The position numbers were made by a program, and so were the translations under genes. Positions 45,963 to 54,752 of a stretch of DNA of 64,000 nt are shown here, piece by piece. Under the pieces are notes generated by a model. It had not been told where the DNA came from. It saw only the letters and a list, made by a program, of their open reading frames with translations, and ran no database searches. Where the stretch lies: positions 186,001-250,000 of the forward strand of contig NZ_DS990119.1 in the NCBI RefSeq assembly GCF_000187895.1, in the 5' to 3' direction. This DNA is from Phocaeicola plebeius DSM 17135 (GTDB lineage: Bacteria > Bacteroidota > Bacteroidia > Bacteroidales > Bacteroidaceae). Each line of letters starts with the position of its first letter. The first letter of the stretch is position 1.

Positions 45963-47534
45963 TTTTAGACTAACGCATTCTTCAAATGAACGGATTCCGA
46001 TTTTTTCTAATTTAGAAGGAAGATTAACATTTCGTAACATTACACATTTATAAAATGTCCGATAAGGTATTTCCTTAAGGTTATTTGGAAGATATACCTT
46101 TTCTATATTGAGCATAGAAAACAGTTCTGGCTCCAAAACTAAATCATTTTTACCACCATCATCAAAACAAATAGATCTCAAACCTTCACATCCATTAAAA
46201 GCTCCTTTCTCAATACTTTTGAGATTCGATCTAAAGATCATGCTTTTAATATTCTTGCATCCTGCAAATGCCATCGTTTCAACAAATTCCAGACTACAAG
46301 GTAATGAAATAGAGGCTATGCCAGAATTAGCAAAAGCATTTGCACAAATCCTAACAATACCTTCAGGTATTGTAACATCAGTTGATGTTTTTCCTGCACT
46401 ATAAGACACAACGGCTTTATTAATCGTATCAATTAAGAGACCATTCTCAAAACAAAAACTGGAACTTTCATTTACTATAGAATCAAGATTTAATCCCCCA
46501 AAAGGATTTCCAGATAACTTAGTACATGTAGATGGTATTATAACTCTATTAAGAGATGTACAACCATAAAAAGAGCAACGTCCAATATATTCGATAGTAG
46601 GCGAATATATTAACTTCTGAAGACTAGAGCAACCAAAGAAGAAAAAATCCGAGATTCTTACATATGTATATGGCATTTGACAGCTTTCTAAATTTTTACA
46701 TCCAGAAAAAACCCCTTTTCCTAGAGTATTTATAGAAGGAGGAAATTTTACAGCTTTTATTGAAAGACAATCTTTGAATGCATAATCATCCACAACTTCT
46801 AATAGTAATGACAGCTCAGGATCTGATAGTTTCATCTTTGAACATCCTGAGAATGCATACCGTCCAATTGACACTATTTGTTTCGATAAGTTAATTTCTT
46901 CTAATTGCCTACAGTTACAAAATGCATAACTTTCTATAGATGACAGCTGATCTGGAATCCTCAATTCTTTTAAATTAATGCAGTCACAAAATGCTCTACT
47001 TCCTACACATTTTAGCTTATCAGGAAGTAAGCAAGACTCTTTTACCTCTGGAACCTTGATTAATTTTTCTTCATTTTTGCTGTATATACAGCCATCTACT
47101 GAGGTGTAATTGGGGTTATCTGGGTCAACATAAAATGCGTTTATCCCTCGACAATCTGCAAATGCCAAATCAGATATATAATTCACAGATATGGGCAAAA
47201 CAATATTCATAAGTCCGTCACAATGCCAAAAAGCATATTCATGAATATCAGTAACGCTATTAGGAATATGTACAGAAATAAGATTCGTGCAAAACGCAAA
47301 TGTATTTTTATTTATATATTTAATAGCGTTTGGTAACACGACAGATGTTAGACCTTTACATCCATAAAATGCATCTTCTCCGATAGTTGCGATTTGGGGT
47401 GGCATTTGAATATTGATGAGTCTATGACACGATTGGTATTTACAACTAATTATTCCTCAATATTTTATAAGCAATAAGTCAGGAATATGGTCGTTGTCTT
47501 TAATTGTACATTCTAAAGGATGAAGATTTAACAT
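45804..47534 (-). pseudogene. BspA-like leucine-rich repeat protein, broken at both ends
   Basis: The frame 45804-47405 encodes many tandem LRR_5/BspA repeats of the type I..I...AF..C..L..I.LP. The repeat pattern continues upstream of 47405 (RLINIQMPPQ) to an in-frame TGA at 47457-47459, and before it a further in-frame segment starts at ATG 47534 (MLNLHPLECTIKDNDHIP). This suggests one gene with a nonsense codon. At the other end the LRR pattern stops abruptly near 45912 (DERAFQ) and the remaining ~35 residues are antisense to the HTH gene. No signal peptide is seen. The segment is visibly A+T-richer than its neighbours, indicating separate origin. BspA-like proteins bind host or bacterial surfaces when exported. 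Confidence 0.75.
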
Positions 47535-47582
47535 TTTTATTATTTCTTAGCTTATTTGACTTATTATCACCTGTTCGTACAG

Positions 47583-47717
47583 TCAGAGTACTTCTTCCGA
47601 AAGTTGTTCGGGCTCCTCGTCCGTCACCTTATGTTGGTTGACGCCGGGAAAGTAGTGACGCGCGTAAATCATCTGTTGCCGGATGTTGCTGGTCGTCACG
47701 TACCGCCCAACATTCTA
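47583..47717 (-). pseudogene. Short open remnant, possible gene 3' end
   Basis: On the minus strand the frame from 47717 to the TGA at 47583-47585 reads about 43 codons without a convincing start (VGRYVTTSNIRQQMIYARHY then FPGVN and an acidic tail EEPEQLSEEVL). Composition looks like real coding sequence, unlike the A+T-rich DNA beside it. Probably the 3' end of a truncated gene; family unknown. Confidence 0.35.
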
Positions 47718-47722
47718 TTAAT

Positions 47723-48007
47723 TTATGAGCGTGCTCTAGCGGGTGATAATAAGTCGGTGAGTTGTCCCATCAAGCCGAAGAGGAACCGGAAATTATTATT
47801 TACCAGTTCGTGGTCACCTTCGATGAAGCAGTCCTTGATAAGCGTTCTCATAGCCGATACCTCGTCTTTCTTGGATACGGGCATGAACTTGGAGAACTGC
47901 GAAAAAGTTGGTTCTGCCATGAGGGCTACATACATCTCCTTTTTACCGCAAAAGGTTTTCCGAACTCCACCATCAAATAAACCTTGCGCAACTTCTTTTT
48001 CTTCCAT
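47723..48007 (-). CDS. Small protein of unknown function
   Basis: A 94-residue acidic-to-neutral protein, no signal peptide, no membrane segment; predicted mostly helical (MEEKEVAQGLFDGG start, KDEVSAMRTLIKDCF in the middle). Sequence style resembles small phage or mobile-element accessory proteins, but I do not recognise a family. It is followed on the same strand by the short remnant at 47583-47717, which may have been part of the same region. Divergent from the ECF sigma gene. Confidence 0.55.
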   Translation of the reverse strand: MEEKEVAQGLFDGGVRKTFCGKKEMYVALMAEPTFSQFSKFMPVSKKDEVSAMRTLIKDCFIEGDHELVNNNFRFLFGLMGQLTDLLSPARARS

Positions 48008-48153
48008 AAACGTATTTTTTATTTTCCGATAGATATAGGACGGAAAAAAAGAAAGAATGTGGAAAAACGGAAAGGAAAGTGCGGAAACCCCGTGATGTTT
48101 TCCACCATGTGTATATGGGAAAGGGGTACGTTATATTTCTTTAACAATATGAA

Positions 48154-48164
48154 ATAGTGAATTT
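48154..48164 (+). promoter_or_regulatory. Candidate ECF-sigma promoter element, copy 1
   Basis: ATAGTGAATTT, 54 bases before the sigma-factor ATG. The identical 11-mer recurs at 48750-48760 upstream of fecR. Confidence 0.4.
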
Positions 48165-48217
48165 TGCCTTATTTTGTGTCCTTTTATGTAGACACACAGA
48201 ATAATAAGCCTATTTGT

Positions 48218-48733
48218 ATGAATAAATTTACAATAGACATAGACGAAACATTTAAATACCATTATCGTTCGTTATGCTTGTACGTGCTGCACTATGTCCA
48301 TGATACGGATATTGCAGAAGACATCGTACAAGATAGTTTTTCTGCCTTGTGGGAGAAATTAAGTATCAGTGGAGCCGAGATAGAAAATGTCAAAGCCTAC
48401 CTTTATACGACTGCCCGCAACCGCAGCCTGGACTATCTGAAGAAGGAGGAGATTTATGATCCGAATCTTTCCCCTTCTGATTTTGAAGATACGTTGAGCG
48501 ATGAGGAAGCGGAGGAACGTTCGGTCAGGGAAGCGCGGATGTGGACTGCCATTGATGCCTTGCCCGAACGCTGCCGGGAGATATTCCTGCTGAACAAACG
48601 CGACGGCATGAAATACAGGGAGATAGCCGCCAAGTTCCAGATTTCCGTAAATACGGTGGATAACCACATCAGCAAGGCGCTCCGACTGATACGGGAAGGG
48701 ACACAGAAAGTTTACGCATTCTTATTTAACTAA
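48218..48733 (+). CDS. ECF RNA polymerase sigma factor (FecI-like)
   Basis: From ATG 48218, 171 residues. Region 2 (FKYHYRSLCLYVLHYVHDTDIAEDIVQDSFSALW) and region 4 (LPERCREIFLLNKRDGMKYREIAAKFQISVNTVDNHISKAL) match Bacteroidetes sigma-70 ECF factors; regions 3 and 1.1 are missing, as expected. Region 2.3/2.4 YLYTTARNRSLDYLKK is clear. ATG 48218 follows family N-termini; the frame opens at 48164. With the FecR and STN-receptor genes downstream it forms a cell-surface signalling system. Confidence 0.93.
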   Translation: MNKFTIDIDETFKYHYRSLCLYVLHYVHDTDIAEDIVQDSFSALWEKLSISGAEIENVKAYLYTTARNRSLDYLKKEEIYDPNLSPSDFEDTLSDEEAEERSVREARMWTAIDALPERCREIFLLNKRDGMKYREIAAKFQISVNTVDNHISKALRLIREGTQKVYAFLFN

Positions 48734-48738
48734 TATTC

Positions 48739-48762
48739 ACAAATTCCGCATAGTGAATTTGT
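48739..48762 (+). promoter_or_regulatory. Inverted repeat and second candidate ECF element before fecR
   Basis: ACAAATTC (48739-48746) pairs with GAATTTGT (48755-48762) just after the sigma stop codon. It overlaps the second ATAGTGAATTT (48750-48760), which is shared with the sigma gene upstream region. Confidence 0.4.
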
Positions 48763-48804
48763 CTGTAATCCCAGTCATTAATACGAAAACCAAAATAAAA
48801 GAGT

Positions 48805-49608
48805 ATGAGAACCACGGATGAAAAATGCCTTCATTTTGTCTTGCGCCACTATCAGAAGAACAAGTTGGATACGCAAAAAGCATTGAAGGCTTTCAAAGAG
48901 AAATACCAGATAACGGAACAGGAACGGAAATCCTTCCGCTTGTGGTGGATACTTCCCGGTATGGCGGCAGCCATTCTGGTCGCAGTCCTTATTTATCCCC
49001 GCTTCCGGGAAAACGGAGCATGGAAGGAGGTAACGGCTTACTCGCACCCCGTGGATTATATGCTTCCGGACAGTTCCTCCATAACCCTGTTCCCGCATTC
49101 TTCCGTCCGTTTCCACGCAAAAGATTACCGGAAATCCAGCCGCAAAGTTCACATGGAAGGAAAAGTCGCGTTTTCTGTCAAGCATGACAATGCCCACCCG
49201 TTTACGGTAGAAGGGAAACTGTCCCAAGTCAGGGTATTGGGTACTGTCTTTACCGTCGATGAGAGCCGTGCAGACACAGCTATCGTGCAAGTCACATCGG
49301 GAAAGGTGCAGTTCTCAGCAATCGGGCAACCGGACGTTGTGATACTGACCGGAGGCATGGCAGCGCAAGTGACGGAAGAACAACCGGACGTACAGGTAAT
49401 CAAAGAACGGAAAGCGGGCAGCTTTATTTTCGACAACGCCCCACTTCCAAAGGTACTTGAGGAATTGTCCCGATATTATAAAGTCAAACTATCCGCAAGC
49501 AATGAGAATAAACGCCTGACGGCCAGCTTCAAGAACAAAAGCCTTGATGAAATAATCAGGTTTATAGAGAAAGTGTTGAATGTAAAGATAGAAAAAGTAA
49601 AACAATGA
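48805..49608 (+). CDS. FecR-like anti-sigma factor
   Basis: A 267-residue single-pass membrane protein: cytoplasmic N-terminal sigma-binding part (1-44), one transmembrane segment about 46-63 (LWWILPGMAAAILVAVLIY), then the periplasmic FecR domain (YMLPDSSSITLFPHSSVRF, GKVAFSVKHDNAHPFTVE, VLGTVFTVDE) and a DUF4974-type tail (FDNAPLPKVLEELSRYYKVKL). The tail contacts the STN domain of the receptor. Its stop overlaps the receptor start (ATGA). In this system a ligand at the receptor releases the sigma factor through FecR. Confidence 0.93.
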   Translation: MRTTDEKCLHFVLRHYQKNKLDTQKALKAFKEKYQITEQERKSFRLWWILPGMAAAILVAVLIYPRFRENGAWKEVTAYSHPVDYMLPDSSSITLFPHSSVRFHAKDYRKSSRKVHMEGKVAFSVKHDNAHPFTVEGKLSQVRVLGTVFTVDESRADTAIVQVTSGKVQFSAIGQPDVVILTGGMAAQVTEEQPDVQVIKERKAGSFIFDNAPLPKVLEELSRYYKVKLSASNENKRLTASFKNKSLDEIIRFIEKVLNVKIEKVKQ

Positions 49609-52166
49609 AGTTAACAATCATTGCGATTATATTGTGTGTCTCTCTGGGTGCTAAAGCCCAACAGGATTCAACCGAAATGAAAAAAGCCATAGATGCCATG
49701 CAAAAAATGTATTCTGTTCATTTCGTATACGATTCTTCCTTGGCAAATATAAAGCCCAAAGGTATCTTCCAGCGGAGCAGTTCCTTGCCTGAGAACCTAA
49801 AAAGGATTTTCAGCGGAACCGGCATCCGATGGGAGATTCAGGGAGAATATGTCCTGCTGTTCCGCCAGAACAACTATACTTTTTCCGGCCACATATGCGA
49901 GGATAAGGGAGAAACGCTGATCAACGTGACCATTTTCGATTTGAATACCCAAACGGGAACACTGAGTAACGAACAGGGATTTTTCAGCATTACGCTGCCG
50001 GAGGGGAAACACAAACTTCGTTTCTCTTATATAGGTTATCAGGATGTGGTGAAGGAGGTGGATTTGACATCCAATTACAACGGTGTCATCTACCTGAAAG
50101 AAAGCAATACTTCGCTGAAAGAAGTAGTAGTGGTTGCAGACTTGAACGCTTCCCTCCGCACGACACAGACCGGCAAAGTGTCGCTGACCTCGGAACAGTT
50201 GAATACGGAGTTTTCGCTGCTTAGTTCACCGGACTTGGTAAAGACCCTCCAGAATATTCCCGGTGTGGCTTCCGGAACGGAGCTGCTTTCCGGCATGTAT
50301 GTACACGGAGGCAAGAACGATGAGAACCTTTTTCTGCTGGACGGAACACCGCTTTACCAGATCAACCATTTGGGCGGGCTGTTCTCCGCTTTCAATACGG
50401 ATATTATCAAAAACGTGGATTTCTATAAAAGCGGTTTCCCGGCACGTTACGGCGGCAGACTTTCTTCCGTAGTGGATGTACGCACCAAAGAGGGGAACAT
50501 GAAGGAGTTTCACGGGACTTTCTCCTTGGGGCTGCTCGATGGCAGAGTCCAGTTTGAAGGCCCGATCATAAAAGACAAGACCTCGTTCAACATAGCCATG
50601 CGAAGAAGTTGGGCAGATCTTTTCACAGCTCCGGCATTCTTCCTGCTCAACCGTTCCAATCCCGATGACAAAAAGAACGTGCGCTATGCCTTTCACGACA
50701 TCAACGGGAAAATCACCCACCGTTTTTCGGACAATAATAAACTGTCCCTTAGCGTGTATTCCGGAAATGACCTGCTGAAGACAAAAGCCCGGCAGACGTT
50801 CGAAGACGGGGAACATTACGACTCCGATTTCAAGGCTCAATGGGGCAACCTGACTACGGCTTTGACGTGGAACTGTCAAATCGTCCCGAAGTTGTCCGGC
50901 AGTTTCACCGGTGTCTATTCACGCAATATCTCCATGTATGATTATGTGGAAGGCAGCCGTTTCTTTTCCGACGGGGAACAAACTTCCATGACGGGAATGG
51001 AACGGTCCAACCGTTCCACAATCGACGACATGGGATACCGCATGGAGTTCGACTACCGTCCCGGCACGAATCATCATATACGCTTTGGCAGCAATTATCT
51101 GCATCACATATATCATCCGCAAAGCACGGCTTCCAGAAACCAGACGGACAGGGATACCTTATCGACAGAAAACGCAAGCAGCTATAAGGGTAACGAGGTC
51201 GCTTTTTATGTGGAAGATGAAATGCGGCTGTCCTCCAGGACGAAATTAAACGCGGGACTGCATTACACCCTTTATCAGACAGACGGAAAGATGTACCATT
51301 CCTTGGAGCCAAGACTGGCCATGAGTTACCAATGCTCGGAAAAAGCCACGATGAAAGTGTCCTATACGGAAATGAGCCAATTTGCGCACCAACTGTCAAA
51401 CACCTATCTGAACCTGCCGACAGACAGTTGGGTTCCTTCCACACGCAAAGTTCGTCCCATGCGTTCAAGGCAAGTGGCAGCCGGGATATATACGGAGTTG
51501 CCTTGGCATATCAGTTTGAACGTGGAAGGATATTACCGTACCACAAGCCAACTGCTGGAATACGACGGAGGCAACAGCCTGATGCTTCCTGCCGAGAACT
51601 GGGACAATCTGGTCAAGACCGGCAAGGGAAAGTCTTACGGCGTAGAATTGTCATTGGCATACAAAGACCGTTACAATGTCATCGAAGCAGGATATACGCT
51701 TTCATGGAGCTTGCAAAAGTTTACTGATTTTTATCCCGGCTGGTATTCCAGCAAGTTCGACAACCGGCATAAACTGAACATCGCCTACCGGCATAAGTTC
51801 AATGACCGTATAGATGCCTACGCCGCATGGGTTTACCGTAGCGGCGACCGTGCCACCGTCCCGAACCAGTATGTAAACGGGCCCTCTTTTCCGGGCATAC
51901 CGGATTCAGGCGAACCGGAACTGGTTTACGAGAAACCGAACAACATCACGCTCCCGGCATATCATCGGCTCGATTTGGGTGTCAATTTCCGGCGTACTAC
52001 CAAAAGGGGATTCGAGCGTATCTGGAACGTCAGCATTTATAACGCCTATTGCCGTATGAATGCGTTTTATACCCGGATAGAGCGTCTGCCCGACGGCGGT
52101 TTCAGGGGTAAGGGATTTGGCATTTTCCCGATTATACCCTCGTTTAGTTATACCCTCAAATTTTAA
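49605..52166 (+). CDS. TonB-dependent receptor with STN signalling domain
   Basis: An 853-residue FecA/SusC-type receptor: signal peptide ending KAQ (19); STN domain about 25-90 (AIDAMQKMYSVHFVYDSS, ENLKRIFSGTGIRWE); CarboxypepD_reg-like domain about 93-160 (FSGHICEDKGETLINVTIF..., SYIGYQDV); plug about 175-285 with a TonB-box-like KEVVVVADLN and PDLVKTLQNIPGVASG; then a barrel ending TLKF. The STN domain makes it the transducer for the FecR upstream. The pairing with a DUF4249 lipoprotein downstream is a standard Bacteroidetes import unit, though the ligand is not known. Confidence 0.93.
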   Translation: MKLTIIAIILCVSLGAKAQQDSTEMKKAIDAMQKMYSVHFVYDSSLANIKPKGIFQRSSSLPENLKRIFSGTGIRWEIQGEYVLLFRQNNYTFSGHICEDKGETLINVTIFDLNTQTGTLSNEQGFFSITLPEGKHKLRFSYIGYQDVVKEVDLTSNYNGVIYLKESNTSLKEVVVVADLNASLRTTQTGKVSLTSEQLNTEFSLLSSPDLVKTLQNIPGVASGTELLSGMYVHGGKNDENLFLLDGTPLYQINHLGGLFSAFNTDIIKNVDFYKSGFPARYGGRLSSVVDVRTKEGNMKEFHGTFSLGLLDGRVQFEGPIIKDKTSFNIAMRRSWADLFTAPAFFLLNRSNPDDKKNVRYAFHDINGKITHRFSDNNKLSLSVYSGNDLLKTKARQTFEDGEHYDSDFKAQWGNLTTALTWNCQIVPKLSGSFTGVYSRNISMYDYVEGSRFFSDGEQTSMTGMERSNRSTIDDMGYRMEFDYRPGTNHHIRFGSNYLHHIYHPQSTASRNQTDRDTLSTENASSYKGNEVAFYVEDEMRLSSRTKLNAGLHYTLYQTDGKMYHSLEPRLAMSYQCSEKATMKVSYTEMSQFAHQLSNTYLNLPTDSWVPSTRKVRPMRSRQVAAGIYTELPWHISLNVEGYYRTTSQLLEYDGGNSLMLPAENWDNLVKTGKGKSYGVELSLAYKDRYNVIEAGYTLSWSLQKFTDFYPGWYSSKFDNRHKLNIAYRHKFNDRIDAYAAWVYRSGDRATVPNQYVNGPSFPGIPDSGEPELVYEKPNNITLPAYHRLDLGVNFRRTTKRGFERIWNVSIYNAYCRMNAFYTRIERLPDGGFRGKGFGIFPIIPSFSYTLKF

Positions 52167-52170
52167 GTGC

Positions 52171-53152
52171 ATGAAACATTTATATCATATATTACTGCCC
52201 GTGTATATCGGCTTACTTTCGTCCTGTACCTATCATTTTGAACTGGACGATGTGGGCGCTTCTCCCAAACTGGTGCTATACAGCTATCCGGGAAGCGGCG
52301 ACACAACGGTAGTCCACCTTTCACGCAGCCTTCCCGTCAGTCAGAAAGGCGAGCTCGTCCGGGGACTGAAGGGAGCGGACGTCCACCTGTCCGTAAACGG
52401 TGAAGCGGTACCCCTTGCATGGACGGACGATTCCATACCGGGAGTCCCCGCCCAAAGCTATTACGCGGTAAAGGCGTATGAAGATGGCGACAAGGTCAAC
52501 ATAACCCGCAGCGGCAGAAAGAATGAAAGCGGTTTCATCCGCTACGGTTGTCCCGTCCCGATTCCCTTTGACATCAATCAAATTGGCTCTCAAAGACGGT
52601 GAACCGAACCTGCTTCAGTTTCGGATAGGCTTTACAGACAATGCGCAGACAAAAGACTATTATGCGTTGAAGGTGGAGCGTAAACAACTGTTCTGGAACG
52701 ATGGCAAGTATTCGGAAGAAAGCAGTACCCTCGCGTTGAACTTGGACGACGAACCTCTGCTGAATACATCTTCCGGGTTAGACGATATCCTGATGATTGA
52801 AAACGGGTTCTACCGGAATTTGTATTACTGGGACGATACGAAAATTAAAGGGAAAAGCTACACGGTTCGTCTGAATACCAATTACGAGGCAGACTATGAA
52901 GACGACTTCATAACCCCTGACGGAACCGAACATATCAAACGCCAAGTGAAATACAGAATCAGCCTGTACAGCCTTTCGGAAGAGTTTTACAGGTATCTGA
53001 AATCACTGAACGACCAGAAAAACAACGGGCTTGGAAACTCTGAACTGGCTCCCATACGCTCTACTTACACCAATGTCATAAACGGGATAGGTGTCGTGGG
53101 AGGATGCAGGATGTTCCAGACGAAATGGATAGACAATTTACAGGAAAACTAA
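52171..53152 (+). pseudogene. DUF4249-like lipoprotein gene with a +1 frameshift
   Basis: Begins at ATG 52171, five bases after the receptor stop, with a lipoprotein signal (LLSSC, C17). The first frame follows a beta-rich DUF4249-like N-domain up to DGDKVNIT, then switches to unrelated residues and stops at 52602. The second frame continues the family pattern from 52508 (AAAERMKAVSSATVVPSRFP onward) to 53152. Removing one C from the CCC at 52505-52507 joins the halves into about 327 residues (NIT then AAAERMK). So either a recent frameshift or a sequencing error. DUF4249 proteins partner TonB receptors as surface lipoproteins. Confidence 0.85.
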
Positions 53153-53167
53153 ATAATAATAAAAAAA

Positions 53168-53794
53168 ATGAAAAAGACAATTTTATCAATGCTTTTCTTG
53201 CTGGCAGGAATAGGATGCTTTGCACAAAAATCCGGCATTATCATCGGTGTGACGGACGGACATTTGGGAAAATATTCGGGATATGCTTACATGAGTACGG
53301 GAACGGCGAACAACTCTTCCTACCCCGAAACCCGATGGACACCCGGAGTAGGCTTTAATTTGGGCTACCAGTTTGGCTTCGATCTTTCCAACCGTTTCTG
53401 GATTGATGCTTCCATATTGGGAAAAGCCGTTCAGGGAAAAGCAGAGTCCTTCGATTTGAATGGAAACAACGTTGTTCCCTGGTCTGACAAGGCATGGATA
53501 TGGGGACTTGCTTTGAACGGCTCAATCAATTACCGCATCTGTTCCGGACTGTATGCCGGTATTGGCATTGAACCCACCGGTTATTTCAAAACCGATAAAT
53601 TGAAGGAAAACTTGGAAGGGCGGGTTTTCGACTTTCCGATAGTCCTCACCTTAGGCTATGAGTTTAAGAACGGCATGAAATTGTCCGCTTCCTACAAGCA
53701 TGGTTTCAAGCCATTGTATGACAATGCTTTTGCCTCCAATACAAAGAATAACAAAGAGTTCGGCATATCATTATATGTGCCCATGTTTAAATAA
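53168..53794 (+). CDS. Small outer-membrane beta-barrel protein
   Basis: A 208-residue protein with a signal peptide ending CFAQ (19). The mature part alternates aromatic/hydrophobic strands (GVGFNLGYQFGFDLSNRFWIDAS, SINYRICSGLYAGIGIEPTGYF, FPIVLTLGYEFKNGMKLSASYKHG) and ends FGISLYVPMFK, consistent with an eight-stranded outer-membrane barrel. It follows the DUF4249-like gene by 15 bases, so it is part of the ECF-controlled operon. Function unknown. Confidence 0.78.
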   Translation: MKKTILSMLFLLAGIGCFAQKSGIIIGVTDGHLGKYSGYAYMSTGTANNSSYPETRWTPGVGFNLGYQFGFDLSNRFWIDASILGKAVQGKAESFDLNGNNVVPWSDKAWIWGLALNGSINYRICSGLYAGIGIEPTGYFKTDKLKENLEGRVFDFPIVLTLGYEFKNGMKLSASYKHGFKPLYDNAFASNTKNNKEFGISLYVPMFK

Positions 53795-53820
53795 TAACCA
53801 ATTATTAAATTTTTTCAATT

Positions 53821-54663
53821 ATGAGAAAAACGCTTTTTAGTCTTGCTTTGGCAATGGCTGTCTTATCATCATGTAGTTCTGATGACATAGTGAACAATCC
53901 GATGAATGAGGAGAACCATTCTTTCCCGGCCTCCAGAAGTTTGCATGAAAATATTCTTTCCTTTTCCAGTGAGGAGGAATACAATGCCTTGCTCGATTCC
54001 TTGGGCACGTTGTCCGATGAGGAACTTCTGCAATGGGAATCCGGACAGAAAGGCTTCACCTCCATGTACAGGATGCACAGCGAAGCCTTGGGACAGATAT
54101 TAAACGCCACATGCAAGGAAGAATATGAATCCATTAAGACTGCTTACCAGACTGATTTTATATTCAACGACAAGGACAGCACCGATTTGTCGATATATAT
54201 GCCGGTGTTGAATGTAAGCAAGGCAATCACATTGACCCCCGAAGGGTTCGTATGTATCGCCGGTGAGAGAAAGAACATGAAGGAGTTTGAAAATTATGAC
54301 GGATATAAAAAAGAACTTTCTTTACTTTATCCTGTCCCGCTGGGTGTAACGATCGAAAATGGTATAAACAGGGTTTACGTGAAAACGAAGAAAAGAAAGT
54401 TCACCGCACAGATTGGTATGCGAGGAAACCAACAGGCTATCCGTGTAAATGCGTCTAAAAAAGTTTTATGGGGCTGGGTGGAATATACGACTGCGTACTA
54501 TTGGAAATACACGCCTAACGGCCCTGTACAATTTGGTAAAGAAGTGAAAAGCGGTCATGACATTATGATCGTGGGCAATCCTTTCCCAAATGGAGCGAAA
54601 TTGTATATGTGGACTCGCGGTACCGGTGAAGAAAACTGCGGAATAATGACTGTGCAATTGTAA
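53821..54663 (+). CDS. Uncharacterised lipoprotein of the ECF operon
   Basis: A 280-residue predicted lipoprotein (LSSCSSDD, C18). The N-terminal half is helical and acidic (FSSEEEYNALLDSLGTLSDEEL); the C-terminal half is beta-rich with many aromatic residues (WGWVEYTTAYYWKYTPNG). I cannot assign a family with confidence; DUF4848-type proteins of Bacteroides have a similar layout. It starts 26 bases after the barrel gene. A strong inverted repeat follows it. Confidence 0.7.
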   Translation: MRKTLFSLALAMAVLSSCSSDDIVNNPMNEENHSFPASRSLHENILSFSSEEEYNALLDSLGTLSDEELLQWESGQKGFTSMYRMHSEALGQILNATCKEEYESIKTAYQTDFIFNDKDSTDLSIYMPVLNVSKAITLTPEGFVCIAGERKNMKEFENYDGYKKELSLLYPVPLGVTIENGINRVYVKTKKRKFTAQIGMRGNQQAIRVNASKKVLWGWVEYTTAYYWKYTPNGPVQFGKEVKSGHDIMIVGNPFPNGAKLYMWTRGTGEENCGIMTVQL

Positions 54664-54692
54664 TCCTTATTGAACCGGATTATTCACCAATC

Positions 54693-54735
54693 ATTCGGGA
54701 CGAATCTCTGATATAGCCAAATGTTCGTCCCGAAT
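54693..54735. repeat. Perfect 12-bp inverted repeat between the last two cargo genes
   Basis: ATTCGGGACGAA (54693-54704) and TTCGTCCCGAAT (54724-54735), loop 19 bases. No long T-run follows, only ATTAAAATTATCATTTT. It could be a weak terminator, a processing hairpin or an operator. Confidence 0.7.
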
Positions 54736-54752
54736 ATTAAAATTATCATTTT

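Noticed and set aside
47556..48032. 158-codon open frame on the plus strand
   Set aside because: It is antisense to the 94-residue protein and the remnant, with a low-information, Ser/Lys-rich translation and no family resemblance.
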